Shown piece by piece: positions 1 to 8,508 of a stretch of DNA of 64,000 bases (its first letter is position 1; each line of letters opens with the position of its first letter). The stretch spans positions 496,001 through 560,000 of the forward strand of contig JACKDP010000006.1 of the NCBI GenBank assembly GCA_020633435.1, in the 5' to 3' direction. The DNA comes from Myxococcales bacterium (GTDB taxonomy: Bacteria > Myxococcota_A > Bradymonadia > UBA7976 > UBA1532). The notes below the pieces were generated by a model. That model saw only the letters and a program-made list of their open reading frames with translations. It did not search any database and was not told the origin of the DNA. The position numbers were made by a program, and so were the translations under genes.

Positions 1-300
1 GCGCTCGAACAGGACGTCCGGCCCGAAGTCGCCGTTGGCGTCCAGCAGCACCAGCAGGTAGCTCTGGCCGTCCTGCAGCGGGACGCTGAACTTGCCGTCC
101 GCGCCGATGACCCCGTCCACGAAGCCGCCCGACGCGTCGATGGCCCGCACGGCGCTCATGCCGGCGAAGGCCTGCAGGTCGACCTGGCCCACGAGGGGCC
201 GCGTGCTCGTGTCCACCGGCGCCCGGCTCGTGGCCCCGTCGTCGCAGCCCGCCAGCAGCGCCAGCGACCCGAAGACCATCCCCCAACGCGACATGCTCAT
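1..300 (-). CDS. Lipoprotein, N-terminal part (3' end beyond window)
   Basis: Only the first 100 codons lie in the window; the gene runs off its left edge. The ATG at 300 is preceded by GAGGAG at good spacing, and a second in-frame ATG lies two codons later. The N-terminus is a short hydrophobic helix ending in a lipobox (LLAGCDD), so the product should be secreted and lipidated. The mature part reads like a carboxypeptidase-regulatory/Ig-type beta fold (GVIGADGKFSVPL followed by a DANGDFG stretch), which is common in myxobacterial lipoproteins. Function unknown. It is divergent from the sigma-factor fragment at 478. Confidence 0.8.
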   Translation of the reverse strand, partial: MSMSRWGMVFGSLALLAGCDDGATSRAPVDTSTRPLVGQVDLQAFAGMSAVRAIDASGGFVDGVIGADGKFSVPLQDGQSYLLVLLDANGDFGPDVLFER

Positions 301-375
301 CTGGAACTCCTCGGTTTCGGAGGCTGTTCGTCGGCCTCGGGTGCTCCTACGGCGCCGTCGTCGCGGTTGGATCTT

Positions 376-401
376 CGGCCCGCACTTTTTTTTCGGGGCC
401 G
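376..401 (-). promoter_or_regulatory. Palindrome with A/T-tract loop upstream of a lipoprotein gene
   Basis: A 6-bp perfect stem (CGGCCC / GGGCCG) encloses a loop with eight consecutive T on the plus strand. It lies 76 bp upstream of the minus-strand start at 300. A near-copy lies 73 bp upstream of the secreted-protein start at 3642. The shared position and form suggest an operator or 5'-UTR structure rather than a terminator, but this is inference. Confidence 0.35.
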
Positions 402-477
402 ATCACCGGAGAAATGACGCCACGACGATCCAGCCGGCGATCGACCTGCGTAGGAGCGGCATGCACGGGGCGCGACC

Positions 478-775
478 ATGACGTTCCTGGCCCAGGATCA
501 GGACCGCCTGGCGCGCTTCCGCGCGGGGGATCGAGCGCTGCTCGCCGAGGTGTACGACCACTACCTCGACGGGCTCGCGAGGGTGCTGCGCATGGGCTTT
601 CGCCTCCAGACCGCCGAGGGACTCCGCCTGGTGCCCCCCCTCACCTCCACCTTCGAGGTCGAGTGCCTGTGCCACGACGTCTTCCTGCGAGCCTTCGCGG
701 ACGGCGCCCGCCAGGCCTACGACGGCGAGCGCCCGTTCGGGACGTGGCTCATGCGCATCGCCCGCAACCTGAGCA
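478..775 (+). pseudogene. ECF RNA polymerase sigma factor, truncated N-terminal fragment
   Basis: About 99 codons from the ATG at 478 encode the sigma-70 region 2 part of an ECF sigma factor, with the typical run CHDVFLRAF...RPFGTWLMRIARNL that binds core polymerase and the -10 element. After about position 775 this frame turns into Ala/Pro/Ser/Thr/Arg-rich nonsense and stops at 1125. No sigma region 4 is present. The adjoining DNA continues in another frame as the tail of a caspase-like gene. The fragment therefore looks like the left side of a deletion or assembly join. If real, the protein could not read a -35 element. Confidence 0.65.
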
Positions 776-1811
776 CCGCCCCGAGGACTACCGCGCCCTC
801 ATTGGCCAGTACCTCGCCGCCAGCGACCTGGACGCCTGGCCCAACACGGGCGTGCTGCTGGCCGCCTCCAAGGACCAGGAGACGCATGAGTGGGAGCCCT
901 TCCGCGCGGGCGTCTTCAGCCATGAGGTCCGGTCGGGGCTGCTGGGCGCGGCCGACACCAACGGCGACGGCTTCATCGAGTACACCGAGCTCGGCGCCTA
1001 CGTGGCGGCCGCCAACCTCTCCATCACGGTGGCGGCCGCCCGGCCCCAGGTCGTGGCCCGACCGCCGGCCGCGGACCGGCACCGCGCGCTCACGGACATC
1101 ACCGCCGGCCCGCAGCATTTCCTGAGTCTTCCCAAGGACTTCCGGGGCCGCGCCTGGCTGGAGGACGACCGCGGCGACCGCTACGCCGACTTCAACGCCG
1201 CCGGCGACGCGCCCATCGTCATCGCGCTGGCCGACACCCGCTACTACCTGCGCCAGACGAACCAGGAGGCCGTCGTCGCGCTCGACCGCCCCGGCACCGT
1301 CACCGCCCTGAGCTGGCGCCCCCGCGCCCTCGCCCAGCGCGGGGCCGTCGACGACGCCTTCCGCCGCGACCTCTTCGGCGTCGGCTTCGGCCCGGGGTTC
1401 TACCAGGGCTTCATCTCGCGGGCCGACCTGCTGGCGGCCCACCGCCAGCGCGACACCCTGCCGCTGCCCCCGGCCATCGAGCTGGGGGCCGTCGCCGAGG
1501 CGCCCCGCCGGTTCGGGCCGTGGCCCTGGGTGGCCACCGGCGTCGCGGTGGCGGCGGGGGCCGGCGCGGTGGTCTTCGGGCAGAGCGCCCAGGCCGACTA
1601 CGACGCCTTGCAGAGTCGCCTCGCGCGCCGGGGCCTCGACGATCCCGACGCCCGGACCCGGATCGCCACGGAGCGCGACTGGAGCAACGGCCTGGCCGTG
1701 GGCGCCGGCGTCGCCGCCGCGGCCGCCCTGACGCTCTTCCTGCTGGACGCCCCCACCCCCATCCAGCCCAGCGCCGGCCCCCAGGGCATCGGCGTGGCGG
1801 GGAGGTTCTGA
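776..1811 (+). pseudogene. Caspase-like (C14 family) protein, C-terminal fragment with two membrane segments
   Basis: From about 776 the frame ending at 1811 reads as the end of a caspase-fold domain: a VLLAASKDQETHEW strand, then FSHEVRSGLLGAADTNGDGFIEYTELGAYV. This is the usual last helix plus an EF-hand-like DTNGDGFIE loop of bacterial caspase homologues. The His and Cys catalytic segments that should precede it are absent, and no start codon or RBS belongs to it. Downstream come an unassigned beta-rich region and two hydrophobic stretches (WPWVATGVAVAAGAGAVVFG and GLAVGAGVAAAAALTLFLL). Such proteins often sit beside ECF sigma genes in myxobacteria, so loss of the intervening DNA is the simplest reading. 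Confidence 0.6.
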
Positions 1812-2203
1812 TGCGCTACGCCCTCGCCCTGCTGGTCGGCCTGGCCGGCTGCACCCTCGATCCCGATGAGCTGCTGGAGCAGACGGAGCTGCAGGTGACC
1901 GTGGTGGGCATCGACCCGTCCGCGCGCACGCTGCGCGTCGCCGTGGAGCGCGACGAGGCCGCGGTGGCCGACCTCGCCCCCACCGTCGAGGGCCAGCGGA
2001 TGGACGTCTGGTTCGCGGAGCTGCCGGTGGGCGCCTACACCCTCGTCGTCGAGACGGACGCGGGGCAGCGCTGTGAGCGGGCGCTCACCAACACGACGGG
2101 GCCGCAGCAGGAGGTCGTGGATCTGGCCGTGGCCTGCCCCGACCCGGCCGAGGTGCCCCCCGGTGACGGCGAGCACGGGGGCGAAGAGGGCCACGACGAC
2201 TGA
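1811..2203 (+). CDS. Small lipoprotein, function unknown
   Basis: A 130-residue protein whose ATG overlaps the preceding TGA by one base (TGATG), so it is translationally coupled to the caspase-like gene. The signal peptide ends in a lipobox (VGLAGCTLD). The mature part alternates short beta strands typical of an Ig-like/carboxypeptidase-regulatory fold, with a C-terminal CERAL...VACPD pair that may form a disulfide. The acidic tail is rich in Gly, Glu and Asp. It was probably part of the same ECF/caspase locus. No specific function can be assigned. Confidence 0.75.
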   Translation: MRYALALLVGLAGCTLDPDELLEQTELQVTVVGIDPSARTLRVAVERDEAAVADLAPTVEGQRMDVWFAELPVGAYTLVVETDAGQRCERALTNTTGPQQEVVDLAVACPDPAEVPPGDGEHGGEEGHDD

Positions 2204-2211
2204 GGGGAGCC

Positions 2212-3642
2212 TCAGATCTTCGTGCACTTCTTGCCCACCGAGGGCAGCCGGGCGCAGATCTTCAGGCGGCCGTTGTCCAGCTCGACGCTGGCGTCCACGC
2301 GGTCGCACGACCCGGCGAAGCAGGCCTTGGCGAAGGCGTCGAACGAGGCGCCGCCCTGGGTCACCGTGGTGGTCACCGTCCCGCTGAACTTCACGGTGCC
2401 GTTCCCGAACTTCTCCTGGAAGCTGGCCTCGGCGCTCACGCTGAAGTCGCCGTTGCTGGCGATGCTGCCCGAGGCGTTGAGGCGGGTGCTGCCCAGGTCC
2501 AGCTTGCCGGCGAAGGCGGCGGCGTTGTTCGTCACGCTCAGGGTGAAGTCGTCGACGGCGAGGCCCTCCACCAGCTCGACGCGGCTGACCTGGACGGAGA
2601 GCGTGCCGCGGCCGCCGTGGCTGCGGAAGTAGGCCTTGCCGGTGGTGGGGAACGTGAGCCAGCGCTTCAGCGGGCCGAGGGAGGCGCGGGGGTTGAAGGT
2701 GCCCGAGGCGACGGCGTACTGGCCGCGGCGGTAGACCACGGAGGCGGCGCCGAGGGGCAGGTTGAACGTGTGGACGAGCAGGTTCACCTCGATGGCCAGG
2801 TCGCCGTTCAGGGCGAGGGCGCGCAGGGAGTCCTCGAAGCGGAGCATGGCCTGCCAGTCGTTGTCGACCAGGGCCTCCAGGTCCGAGGACGCCGACACGC
2901 CCAGGTTGTACTGCTCCGCGAGGCCCAGGCTCAGGGTGCCGGCCACGTACAGGTTGCCATCCACCGGCGTCAGGTAGCGGGGGCTGCCGTTCAGCAGCGG
3001 ATCCCCCCACGTCGACACGGGCGTGACGTGGAGCTGGTGGTCGGCCGAGAACCCGAACTTCGCCTCGTCGACGCTGATGTAGCTGCCCTGCGGGAAGACG
3101 CCCTGGGCCCGGAAGAACAGGGCCGGCGTGGTCGGATCCACGGCCAGGAAGACCTCGCGCTGGGGATCCGTGTCGACGTCCAGGTCGCCGAAGCTCATGG
3201 AGCCGGCGCCCAGCTGGAGCTGCAGGTAGAGGTAGCGCTTGTCCGGGTTGAGCTGGCCCTCCAGGTCGAGGTCGCTACCGCGGCGGAAGCCGACGGACAT
3301 GGCGGCGGCCGAGGAGAGGTTGCCCAGCTCGGACAGGCCGTCGAAGTCCGTCCCCAGCGACTCGGCCCAGCCCTCGGTGACCGACCAGGTGCCATCGACC
3401 GCCTGGCGCAGCACGAGGGTGGCGTCGATGAGATCGATCTCCATGCCCCCGGCCATGTCGACGGAGACGGTGCCGTTGATGAGGGCCTCGCGGTTGGCGG
3501 GATCCTCGGTGACGTCGGCCGGGTCGAAGTGGAAGACGTAGCCGTCCATGGTGACCTGGCTGCCGTTGCCGACGGCGGCGTGGGCGGCGGAGGCGGAGAG
3601 GACGAGGGCGAAGGTCGCAGCGGTGGTCTTCAGCGGGCGCAT
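2212..3642 (-). CDS. Secreted beta-rich protein, function unknown
   Basis: A 476-residue protein starting at MRPLKTTAATFALVL with a classical Sec signal ending in AHA-A. The rest is almost entirely predicted beta strand with repeated 'NGxxS/T' and 'LxLxxxLxxG' patterns, like long amphipathic sheets. Cysteines are confined to the C-terminal 50 residues (CFAGSCD, KICARL, KKCTKI), suggesting two disulfides. An in-frame codon further upstream would give a longer product, but this start gives a clean signal peptide. A palindrome 73 bp upstream resembles the one before the lipoprotein at 1-300. No family recognised. Confidence 0.75.
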   Translation of the reverse strand: MRPLKTTAATFALVLSASAAHAAVGNGSQVTMDGYVFHFDPADVTEDPANREALINGTVSVDMAGGMEIDLIDATLVLRQAVDGTWSVTEGWAESLGTDFDGLSELGNLSSAAAMSVGFRRGSDLDLEGQLNPDKRYLYLQLQLGAGSMSFGDLDVDTDPQREVFLAVDPTTPALFFRAQGVFPQGSYISVDEAKFGFSADHQLHVTPVSTWGDPLLNGSPRYLTPVDGNLYVAGTLSLGLAEQYNLGVSASSDLEALVDNDWQAMLRFEDSLRALALNGDLAIEVNLLVHTFNLPLGAASVVYRRGQYAVASGTFNPRASLGPLKRWLTFPTTGKAYFRSHGGRGTLSVQVSRVELVEGLAVDDFTLSVTNNAAAFAGKLDLGSTRLNASGSIASNGDFSVSAEASFQEKFGNGTVKFSGTVTTTVTQGGASFDAFAKACFAGSCDRVDASVELDNGRLKICARLPSVGKKCTKI

Positions 3643-3714
3643 GGCGGGCTCCGGTGTCGGTGTGTCGGGGGTTCCGCTGCCACCAACCCCGGCCGGGCTC
3701 CCAGCGTGCAACGC

Positions 3715-3739
3715 GGCCCGCGTTTTTCTGCGCGGGGCC
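3715..3739 (-). promoter_or_regulatory. Palindrome with A/T-tract loop upstream of a secreted-protein gene
   Basis: GGCCCGCG pairs with CGC(G)GGGCC around a TTTTTCTG loop. It lies 73 bp upstream of the minus-strand ATG at 3642 and resembles the element at 376-401 in stem sequence, T-rich loop and distance to the start. It may be a shared operator or 5'-UTR hairpin. The surrounding 3643-3858 stretch separates two divergent genes and holds no gene I can see. Confidence 0.35.
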
Positions 3740-3858
3740 CGTCACTTTCTTTCAACCGCCTGATTTCATTGTCACTTCTCCAGGTCGACGCCGGGGCGGT
3801 TGCGCCGGACGGGCATCGTCGGGATGCTGCGCCCCCAACGCGCTCGGGGGAGGAGCTC

Positions 3859-5142
3859 ATGCGCCACGCCATCTTCGGTCTGCTCGGTCTGCTCGCGGTA
3901 CTGCCCGCCTGTGACGATGACGGCGGCGGCCCGGCGGCCCAGAGCGGCCGGCTGGACGCGGCCATCGGCGCCGACGCCGACGCGCCCGACGTGACGCCGC
4001 CGGACGCCGCCGATGGCGTGGACGCGGGCCTGGCGGACGCGGCCCCCGACGCCGAGGTGACCGTCGACGAGGGCGTGCCCCCGCCGCCCGCCGAGCCTGG
4101 CGATCCGGGGCCCTACCGGGTGGGCTTCCACACCGAGACCATCACCTACGCCAACCCCGCCCTGGCGGCCGACCGGCCGCTGGACCTGCACTGGTGGTAC
4201 CCGACGGTCGCCGAGCGGGGGGAGGCGGTGCGCTACGCCGGCATCTTCCCCCGCTTCGACGTGCTGGGGGACGCCCCGCCCCTCGACGGCCCCCTGCCCC
4301 TCGTCGTGTTCTCCCATGGCAACGGCGGCCTGGCCGAGCAGAGCTACTTCCTGACGGAGTTCCTGGCGACCCATGGCTTCGTGGTGGTGGCCCCCGATCA
4401 CACCGGCAACACCTTCGAGGACGACAGCCAGCCGACGTGGCGCCTCTTCGAGCTGCGGCCGCAGGACATCAAGGCCGTCCTCGATCACGCCGACGCCTTG
4501 CCGGCTGGCCACCCGCTCGCCGGCCACCTCGGGCCACAGCGCGGCATGACGGGCCATAGCTTCGGCGGCTACACCAGCCTGGCGGTCGCGGGCGCGGGCT
4601 TCGACGTCGCGGCCATCCAGGCCGGCTGCGCGGCGCCCCCCGAGAGCGAGACGGACGCCTGCCACTACCTGGCCGACGCGGGCACCCAGGCGCGCTACGC
4701 CGCGGCCTTCGGCGACGCGCGGTTCCAGGCGGCCATCCCCCTCACCCCCGCCGGGGCCGGCCTGTTCGGCGGCGATCCGGGCCTCGCCGGCATTGCCATC
4801 CCCACCCTCATGATGACGGCCGGGCGCGACGCGACCCTGCCCAACCCGCTGCAGGGCGACCCGCTCTGGGCGGGCATCACCCAGGCCGACAGCCTGCGCC
4901 TCGACTTCCTGGAGGCCGGCCACTTCACGTTCAGCGACGCCTGCACCATCGCGCCGGCGGCCGTGATGAACGATGGCTGCGGGCCGGACTTCCTCGACAA
5001 CACCACCGCGCACCGGCTCATCAACGCGTACGCGCTGGCCTTCCTGCGGCTGCACCTGCTGGGGGACGCCCAGGATCTCGACCTGCTCGATGGCAGCCTG
5101 CGCATCGATGACGGCGCCCTGACGCTGTCGACGGTGGAGTAG
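3859..5142 (+). CDS. Alpha/beta-hydrolase lipoprotein (PAF-acetylhydrolase/dienelactone-hydrolase-like)
   Basis: A 427-residue protein with a lipoprotein signal (LLAVLPACDDD), a 60-residue Asp/Ala/Pro linker, then an alpha/beta-hydrolase fold. The strand-turn PLVVFSHGNGG forms the oxyanion region, GHSFGG is the nucleophile elbow, and LEAGHFTF supplies the likely catalytic His. This is the arrangement of secreted platelet-activating-factor acetylhydrolase-like esterases. GGAGG lies just before the ATG at 3859. The substrate is unknown; a surface-anchored esterase or lipase is the safest reading. Its 3' end faces the deacetylase gene, 2 bp away. Confidence 0.85.
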   Translation: MRHAIFGLLGLLAVLPACDDDGGGPAAQSGRLDAAIGADADAPDVTPPDAADGVDAGLADAAPDAEVTVDEGVPPPPAEPGDPGPYRVGFHTETITYANPALAADRPLDLHWWYPTVAERGEAVRYAGIFPRFDVLGDAPPLDGPLPLVVFSHGNGGLAEQSYFLTEFLATHGFVVVAPDHTGNTFEDDSQPTWRLFELRPQDIKAVLDHADALPAGHPLAGHLGPQRGMTGHSFGGYTSLAVAGAGFDVAAIQAGCAAPPESETDACHYLADAGTQARYAAAFGDARFQAAIPLTPAGAGLFGGDPGLAGIAIPTLMMTAGRDATLPNPLQGDPLWAGITQADSLRLDFLEAGHFTFSDACTIAPAAVMNDGCGPDFLDNTTAHRLINAYALAFLRLHLLGDAQDLDLLDGSLRIDDGALTLSTVE

Positions 5143-5144
5143 CC

Positions 5145-6179
5145 TCAGGCCCCGACGGTCGCCGCCAGCGTCGAGAGCGCCCGGGCGCAGCGCCCGGCCT
5201 CGAGGCCCCGCCGGGCGAGGCCCCGCTGCAGGGCCGGCAAGGTGCCGGTGCCGATGCGCGGCAGCAGCCACCGCGGCTGCCGGCCCGGCACCGCGCCCCC
5301 CGCGATGGTGGTGAGGGCCAGGCGGTAGGGGCTGGCGGCCAGCGCCGCCACGGCGGCCGCGCTCACGTCCCGGGCGCCCCCGTTGGGCCAGGCGAACGTC
5401 GTGGGGGCGACCCCCAGCTCGGCGGTGAGGCGGGCGGCGCTCGTCGCCACCTGGGCCTGCACCTCGGCGGGCGCCTGCCCCGGGTGCAGCAGCACATGCT
5501 CGTGGGCGTGTCCCCCGATGTGCACCCCGGCCCGCGCGAGGGCCCGGACCTCCTCCCACCCCATGAAGCCCTCGCTGGCGAAGCGGGCGTCCAGGTCGGC
5601 GCGGCGATCCGCGCTCAGGTGGCCCTCGATCTCGGCCAGCGCGGCGTCGTGGCGGGCGCGCGGCAGGTGCTTGAGCTGGCCGGCGAGCCAGTGGGCGAGC
5701 TTCGCCCGGCCGGCGTCATCGCCCAGCGGGGCGGTGAGGCCCAGGGTGGGCACGCGCAGGACGCCCTCGCCGTAGAGCACGGTGCGCCGGACGCGGTAGC
5801 CCATGACCCGGTGGCCGTCATCGACGTGGGCCGTGCTCACGTAGCAGGCCCACGGGCGCGCCCCCAGCAGATCGGCCACCCGGTCGTGGTTGCTGGCGTA
5901 GCCATCGTCGAACGTCAGGCAGATCCAGCCGGGCGCCAGCGTGGCCTCGCCCTCGGCGGCGGCCAGCACCTCGTCCACGCCCACGAACCGGAAGTGGCGC
6001 TCCAACCACGCGATCTGCTTCATGAAATCAGGCGTGGCGAGCTGGTTCTTCTGGACGCGGGCGTCGACGATGCGATCGACGACGCCGTGGTAGAAGAGGA
6101 TGGCGCCCCCCGGGACGCGGCGCGTCGCGGCGACGCCGAGGCCGGCCAGGGCGGTGGTGGCGCGGTCGAGGGGCCTCAC
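5145..6179 (-). CDS. Polysaccharide deacetylase (NodB-type)
   Basis: A 344-residue protein. Seen directly: an ILFYHGV strand, the metal/catalytic LTFDDGY motif, GGHAHEHVLLHP (second motif with His ligands) and FAWPNGG near the end. These are the hallmarks of NodB-homology deacetylases (CE4) that remove N- or O-acetyl groups from polysaccharides. The start is a GTG at 6179 that overlaps the stop of the upstream GNAT gene by 4 bp (GTGA). There is no signal peptide, so action may be cytoplasmic or on a lipid-linked or small substrate. Last gene of the methyltransferase-ligase-GNAT-deacetylase operon. Confidence 0.85.
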   Translation of the reverse strand: MRPLDRATTALAGLGVAATRRVPGGAILFYHGVVDRIVDARVQKNQLATPDFMKQIAWLERHFRFVGVDEVLAAAEGEATLAPGWICLTFDDGYASNHDRVADLLGARPWACYVSTAHVDDGHRVMGYRVRRTVLYGEGVLRVPTLGLTAPLGDDAGRAKLAHWLAGQLKHLPRARHDAALAEIEGHLSADRRADLDARFASEGFMGWEEVRALARAGVHIGGHAHEHVLLHPGQAPAEVQAQVATSAARLTAELGVAPTTFAWPNGGARDVSAAAVAALAASPYRLALTTIAGGAVPGRQPRWLLPRIGTGTLPALQRGLARRGLEAGRCARALSTLAATVGA

Positions 6180-7165
6180 AGGGCGTTGTCCCCTTCCCCC
6201 AGCGTGAAGAAGCGGCCCGTCGCCGGCAGGCCCCGGCCCAGGTGCAGCATGGTCGACGGCGGCGCGGGCCGCGTCAGCGCCGGCGCCCCGGCGAGGGCCG
6301 CCGTGAAGGCGGGCGTCGGGTGGTGCAGCAGCGCGGCGGCCGCCTGCCCGCCGAAGGGATCCGTCCACAGGAAGCGGATGAGCCGGCGGACGGCGTCGGG
6401 GGCCTGTGGCGGCGGCCAGACGTCGATGAGGCGGACGACCGGCAGGCCCCGCCAGCGCCCCGGGCCGAAGACGGCGAAGCCCTGGGGGTCGCTCGGATCG
6501 CCGTCGACGAGCAGGAAGCGGTCGCCCACGAACCACCGGCTGCGGGCGGCGTCGCGGACGCGGGTGAAGGCGGCCGCGTGCCGGGTGCGATCCCACAGGG
6601 CGTCGAAGTCGACCCGCGCGGGATCGGCGCGGCGCCAGCCGAGGCGGCGGCCCCCCAGCAGGCGGCGAGGCCCGGCGAGGGACCGGCCCAGGGCGCGGAG
6701 GCCGGGCAGCGCGGCGGTCGGCGCCAGCGGCACGACGGAGAGGTGCTGCAGCCCCTCGGGCACCAGCGGCGTGAAGCGCAGCTTCTCCAGCATCTGGCGG
6801 ACGTGGGGCGCCGGCGTCGTCGTGAGCAGCGGCCGCGCCCGGCCGACGCTGCGAAAGCGGAAGAGCAGCTCGGCGGCCACCCCGCGAAACCGGGCGTCCA
6901 CCCGCCACGTGCTGCTGGAGACGCCGGGCACTTCGGCGCCATCCACCTGAAACAGAAAGGGAATCAGCGCGAGCTGCCCGACGATGCGGTCGGCGTCGAG
7001 CAGCACCCAGCCCCAGGGGCCGGGCGTCGGGTTCTCGTCCCAGAACCGCCGCAGCCGGGCGGCCCAGCCGGCCTCGCCGCGGGTGTCGCCCTCGAACGTC
7101 GCCAGGTAGCGCACGAGCTCGGCCCGCGGGGCCTCCTCGGCGAGCACCACCCGCGGCTCCGTCAC
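6176..7165 (-). CDS. GNAT-like acyltransferase
   Basis: A 329-residue protein beginning at a GTG (7165) that overlaps the ligase stop by 4 bp. The N-terminal half looks like a GNAT fold: WGWVLLDADRIVGQLALIPF, then VSSSTWRVDARFRGVAAELLFRF, matching the beta4 / acetyl-CoA-binding loop-helix arrangement. The C-terminal half has a weaker second repeat (GFAVFGPGRWRGLPVVRLIDVW, then a helix starting PDAVRRLIRFLW), suggesting a double-GNAT architecture. The acceptor is unknown. The operon supplies an activating ligase, a methyltransferase and a deacetylase, consistent with tailoring of a small or polysaccharide-linked metabolite (inference). Confidence 0.7.
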   Translation of the reverse strand: MTEPRVVLAEEAPRAELVRYLATFEGDTRGEAGWAARLRRFWDENPTPGPWGWVLLDADRIVGQLALIPFLFQVDGAEVPGVSSSTWRVDARFRGVAAELLFRFRSVGRARPLLTTTPAPHVRQMLEKLRFTPLVPEGLQHLSVVPLAPTAALPGLRALGRSLAGPRRLLGGRRLGWRRADPARVDFDALWDRTRHAAAFTRVRDAARSRWFVGDRFLLVDGDPSDPQGFAVFGPGRWRGLPVVRLIDVWPPPQAPDAVRRLIRFLWTDPFGGQAAAALLHHPTPAFTAALAGAPALTRPAPPSTMLHLGRGLPATGRFFTLGEGDNAL

Positions 7166-8496
7166 CGGCGCACCTTCTTGAAGCGATCCGAGACGAGCTC
7201 CCCCTCGGCCAGCGTGACCTTCACCGGGACCTTGTACGGCTCCAGGACGCCCTGCAGGGCCTGCCGCATCCGCCGCTTGAAGGCCACGGGCGACTCGTCG
7301 GTGTCGAGGACGACGCGCGCCACCACCACCTGGCCCGTCAGCGCGTGGGCCTCGCCGAACACGGCGCAGTCGAGCACGCCCGGCAGGGCGCTGATGGCCT
7401 CCTCGACCTCGACGGGGAAGACCTTGAGGCCGCCCACGTTGATGAGGTCGGTCGCGCGCCCGAGGATGTGCAGGAAGCCGTCGTGCTCCTCCACCAGATC
7501 GCCGGTGTCGTACCACCCGTCGTCGTCGAACCCGGAGGGCTGCCCGCCCAGGTAGCCGAGCATGGAGTCGGCCCCGCGGATCTGCAGGCGGCCGTCCACC
7601 ACGCGGTAGTCGGCGCCCTTCAGCGTGAGGTAGCGCGAGTCGTTGGCGGCCGACTGGCTGCGGAAGATGCCCAGCTCGCTGGAGCCGTAGAGCTGCAGGA
7701 ACCGCACGCCCGGGAACGCGGCGACGGCGGCGTCCAGGGTGCTCTGCGGCATCACCTCGGTGCCGTAGGAGATGACCTCCAGCGACGACAGGTCGTGGCG
7801 CTCGGCGGCTCCCGAGAGCAGGAGCAGGTTGAGGAACGAGGGCGTCACCGGCAGCAGGGTGGCGCGCCGCCGGGCGACGAGCGCGCAGACGGTGTCGGGC
7901 GCGCGGCTGGCCGGCAGCAGGATCGTCCCGCCCGAGGTGAGGCAGCCGAACAGGGTGTTCACGCCCCCCATGTGATCAGGGAGCAGGAAGACGAGCACGC
8001 GGTAGCCCGGCCGGGGGTGCGCGAACTTGCCCAGCAGCCCCTCGGCGTCGTGGAGGATGACCTTGGGCTGCCCCGTCGACCCGGACGTCATGATGATGAT
8101 GCCGGCGTGGCCCCGGGCCCGGAGCGCGTCGAGCAGCGGGTGCGTCGCCGGGGCGTGGCGCGTCGGGGCCGCGTCGAGGGGCGCGTCGGCGGCGTACGAC
8201 CAGTCCACCGGGGCCGCGGCCAGGGCGGCCTCGATCTCCCCCGCGGCGGTCGCGGCGATGGGGATGGCGACGAGGCCCTCCAGGACCGCCGCGAAGAACC
8301 GCGTGACGTTGGCCTCGGAGTAGTCGCCGCAGAACGCCAGGGTGTCGCCGGGGCGCAGGCCCCAGGCGCGGAAGCGCGCGCGCAGGGCGTCCGTCTGGCG
8401 GACGAGATCGGCGTAGGTGCAGACGCGCTCGCCCTCGATGACGGCCTCGGCGTCCCCCGAGGCGACCAGGCGGGCGCGCATCCAGTCGAGGCTCAC
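7162..8496 (-). CDS. AMP-forming acyl/aryl ligase (ANL superfamily)
   Basis: A 444-residue, stand-alone member of the acyl-CoA synthetase/NRPS adenylation superfamily. Visible core motifs: IIIMTSGSTGQPK (P-loop A3), LYGSSELG (A5), GWYDTGDLVEE (A7), LGRATDLINVGGLKVFPVEVE (A8 hinge) and a final KVPVKV...SDRFKKVRR carrying the A10 lysine. It starts at a GTG (8496) with GGAGG upstream. It is on the short side for the superfamily, like benzoate or small-acid ligases. No carrier-protein gene is adjacent, so the acyl acceptor (CoA or an amine) is open. It shares an operon with the methyltransferase (12-bp gap) and GNAT (4-bp overlap). Confidence 0.88.
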   Translation of the reverse strand: MSLDWMRARLVASGDAEAVIEGERVCTYADLVRQTDALRARFRAWGLRPGDTLAFCGDYSEANVTRFFAAVLEGLVAIPIAATAAGEIEAALAAAPVDWSYAADAPLDAAPTRHAPATHPLLDALRARGHAGIIIMTSGSTGQPKVILHDAEGLLGKFAHPRPGYRVLVFLLPDHMGGVNTLFGCLTSGGTILLPASRAPDTVCALVARRRATLLPVTPSFLNLLLLSGAAERHDLSSLEVISYGTEVMPQSTLDAAVAAFPGVRFLQLYGSSELGIFRSQSAANDSRYLTLKGADYRVVDGRLQIRGADSMLGYLGGQPSGFDDDGWYDTGDLVEEHDGFLHILGRATDLINVGGLKVFPVEVEEAISALPGVLDCAVFGEAHALTGQVVVARVVLDTDESPVAFKRRMRQALQGVLEPYKVPVKVTLAEGELVSDRFKKVRR

Positions 8497-8508
8497 GGCC
8501 CGCCCTCC

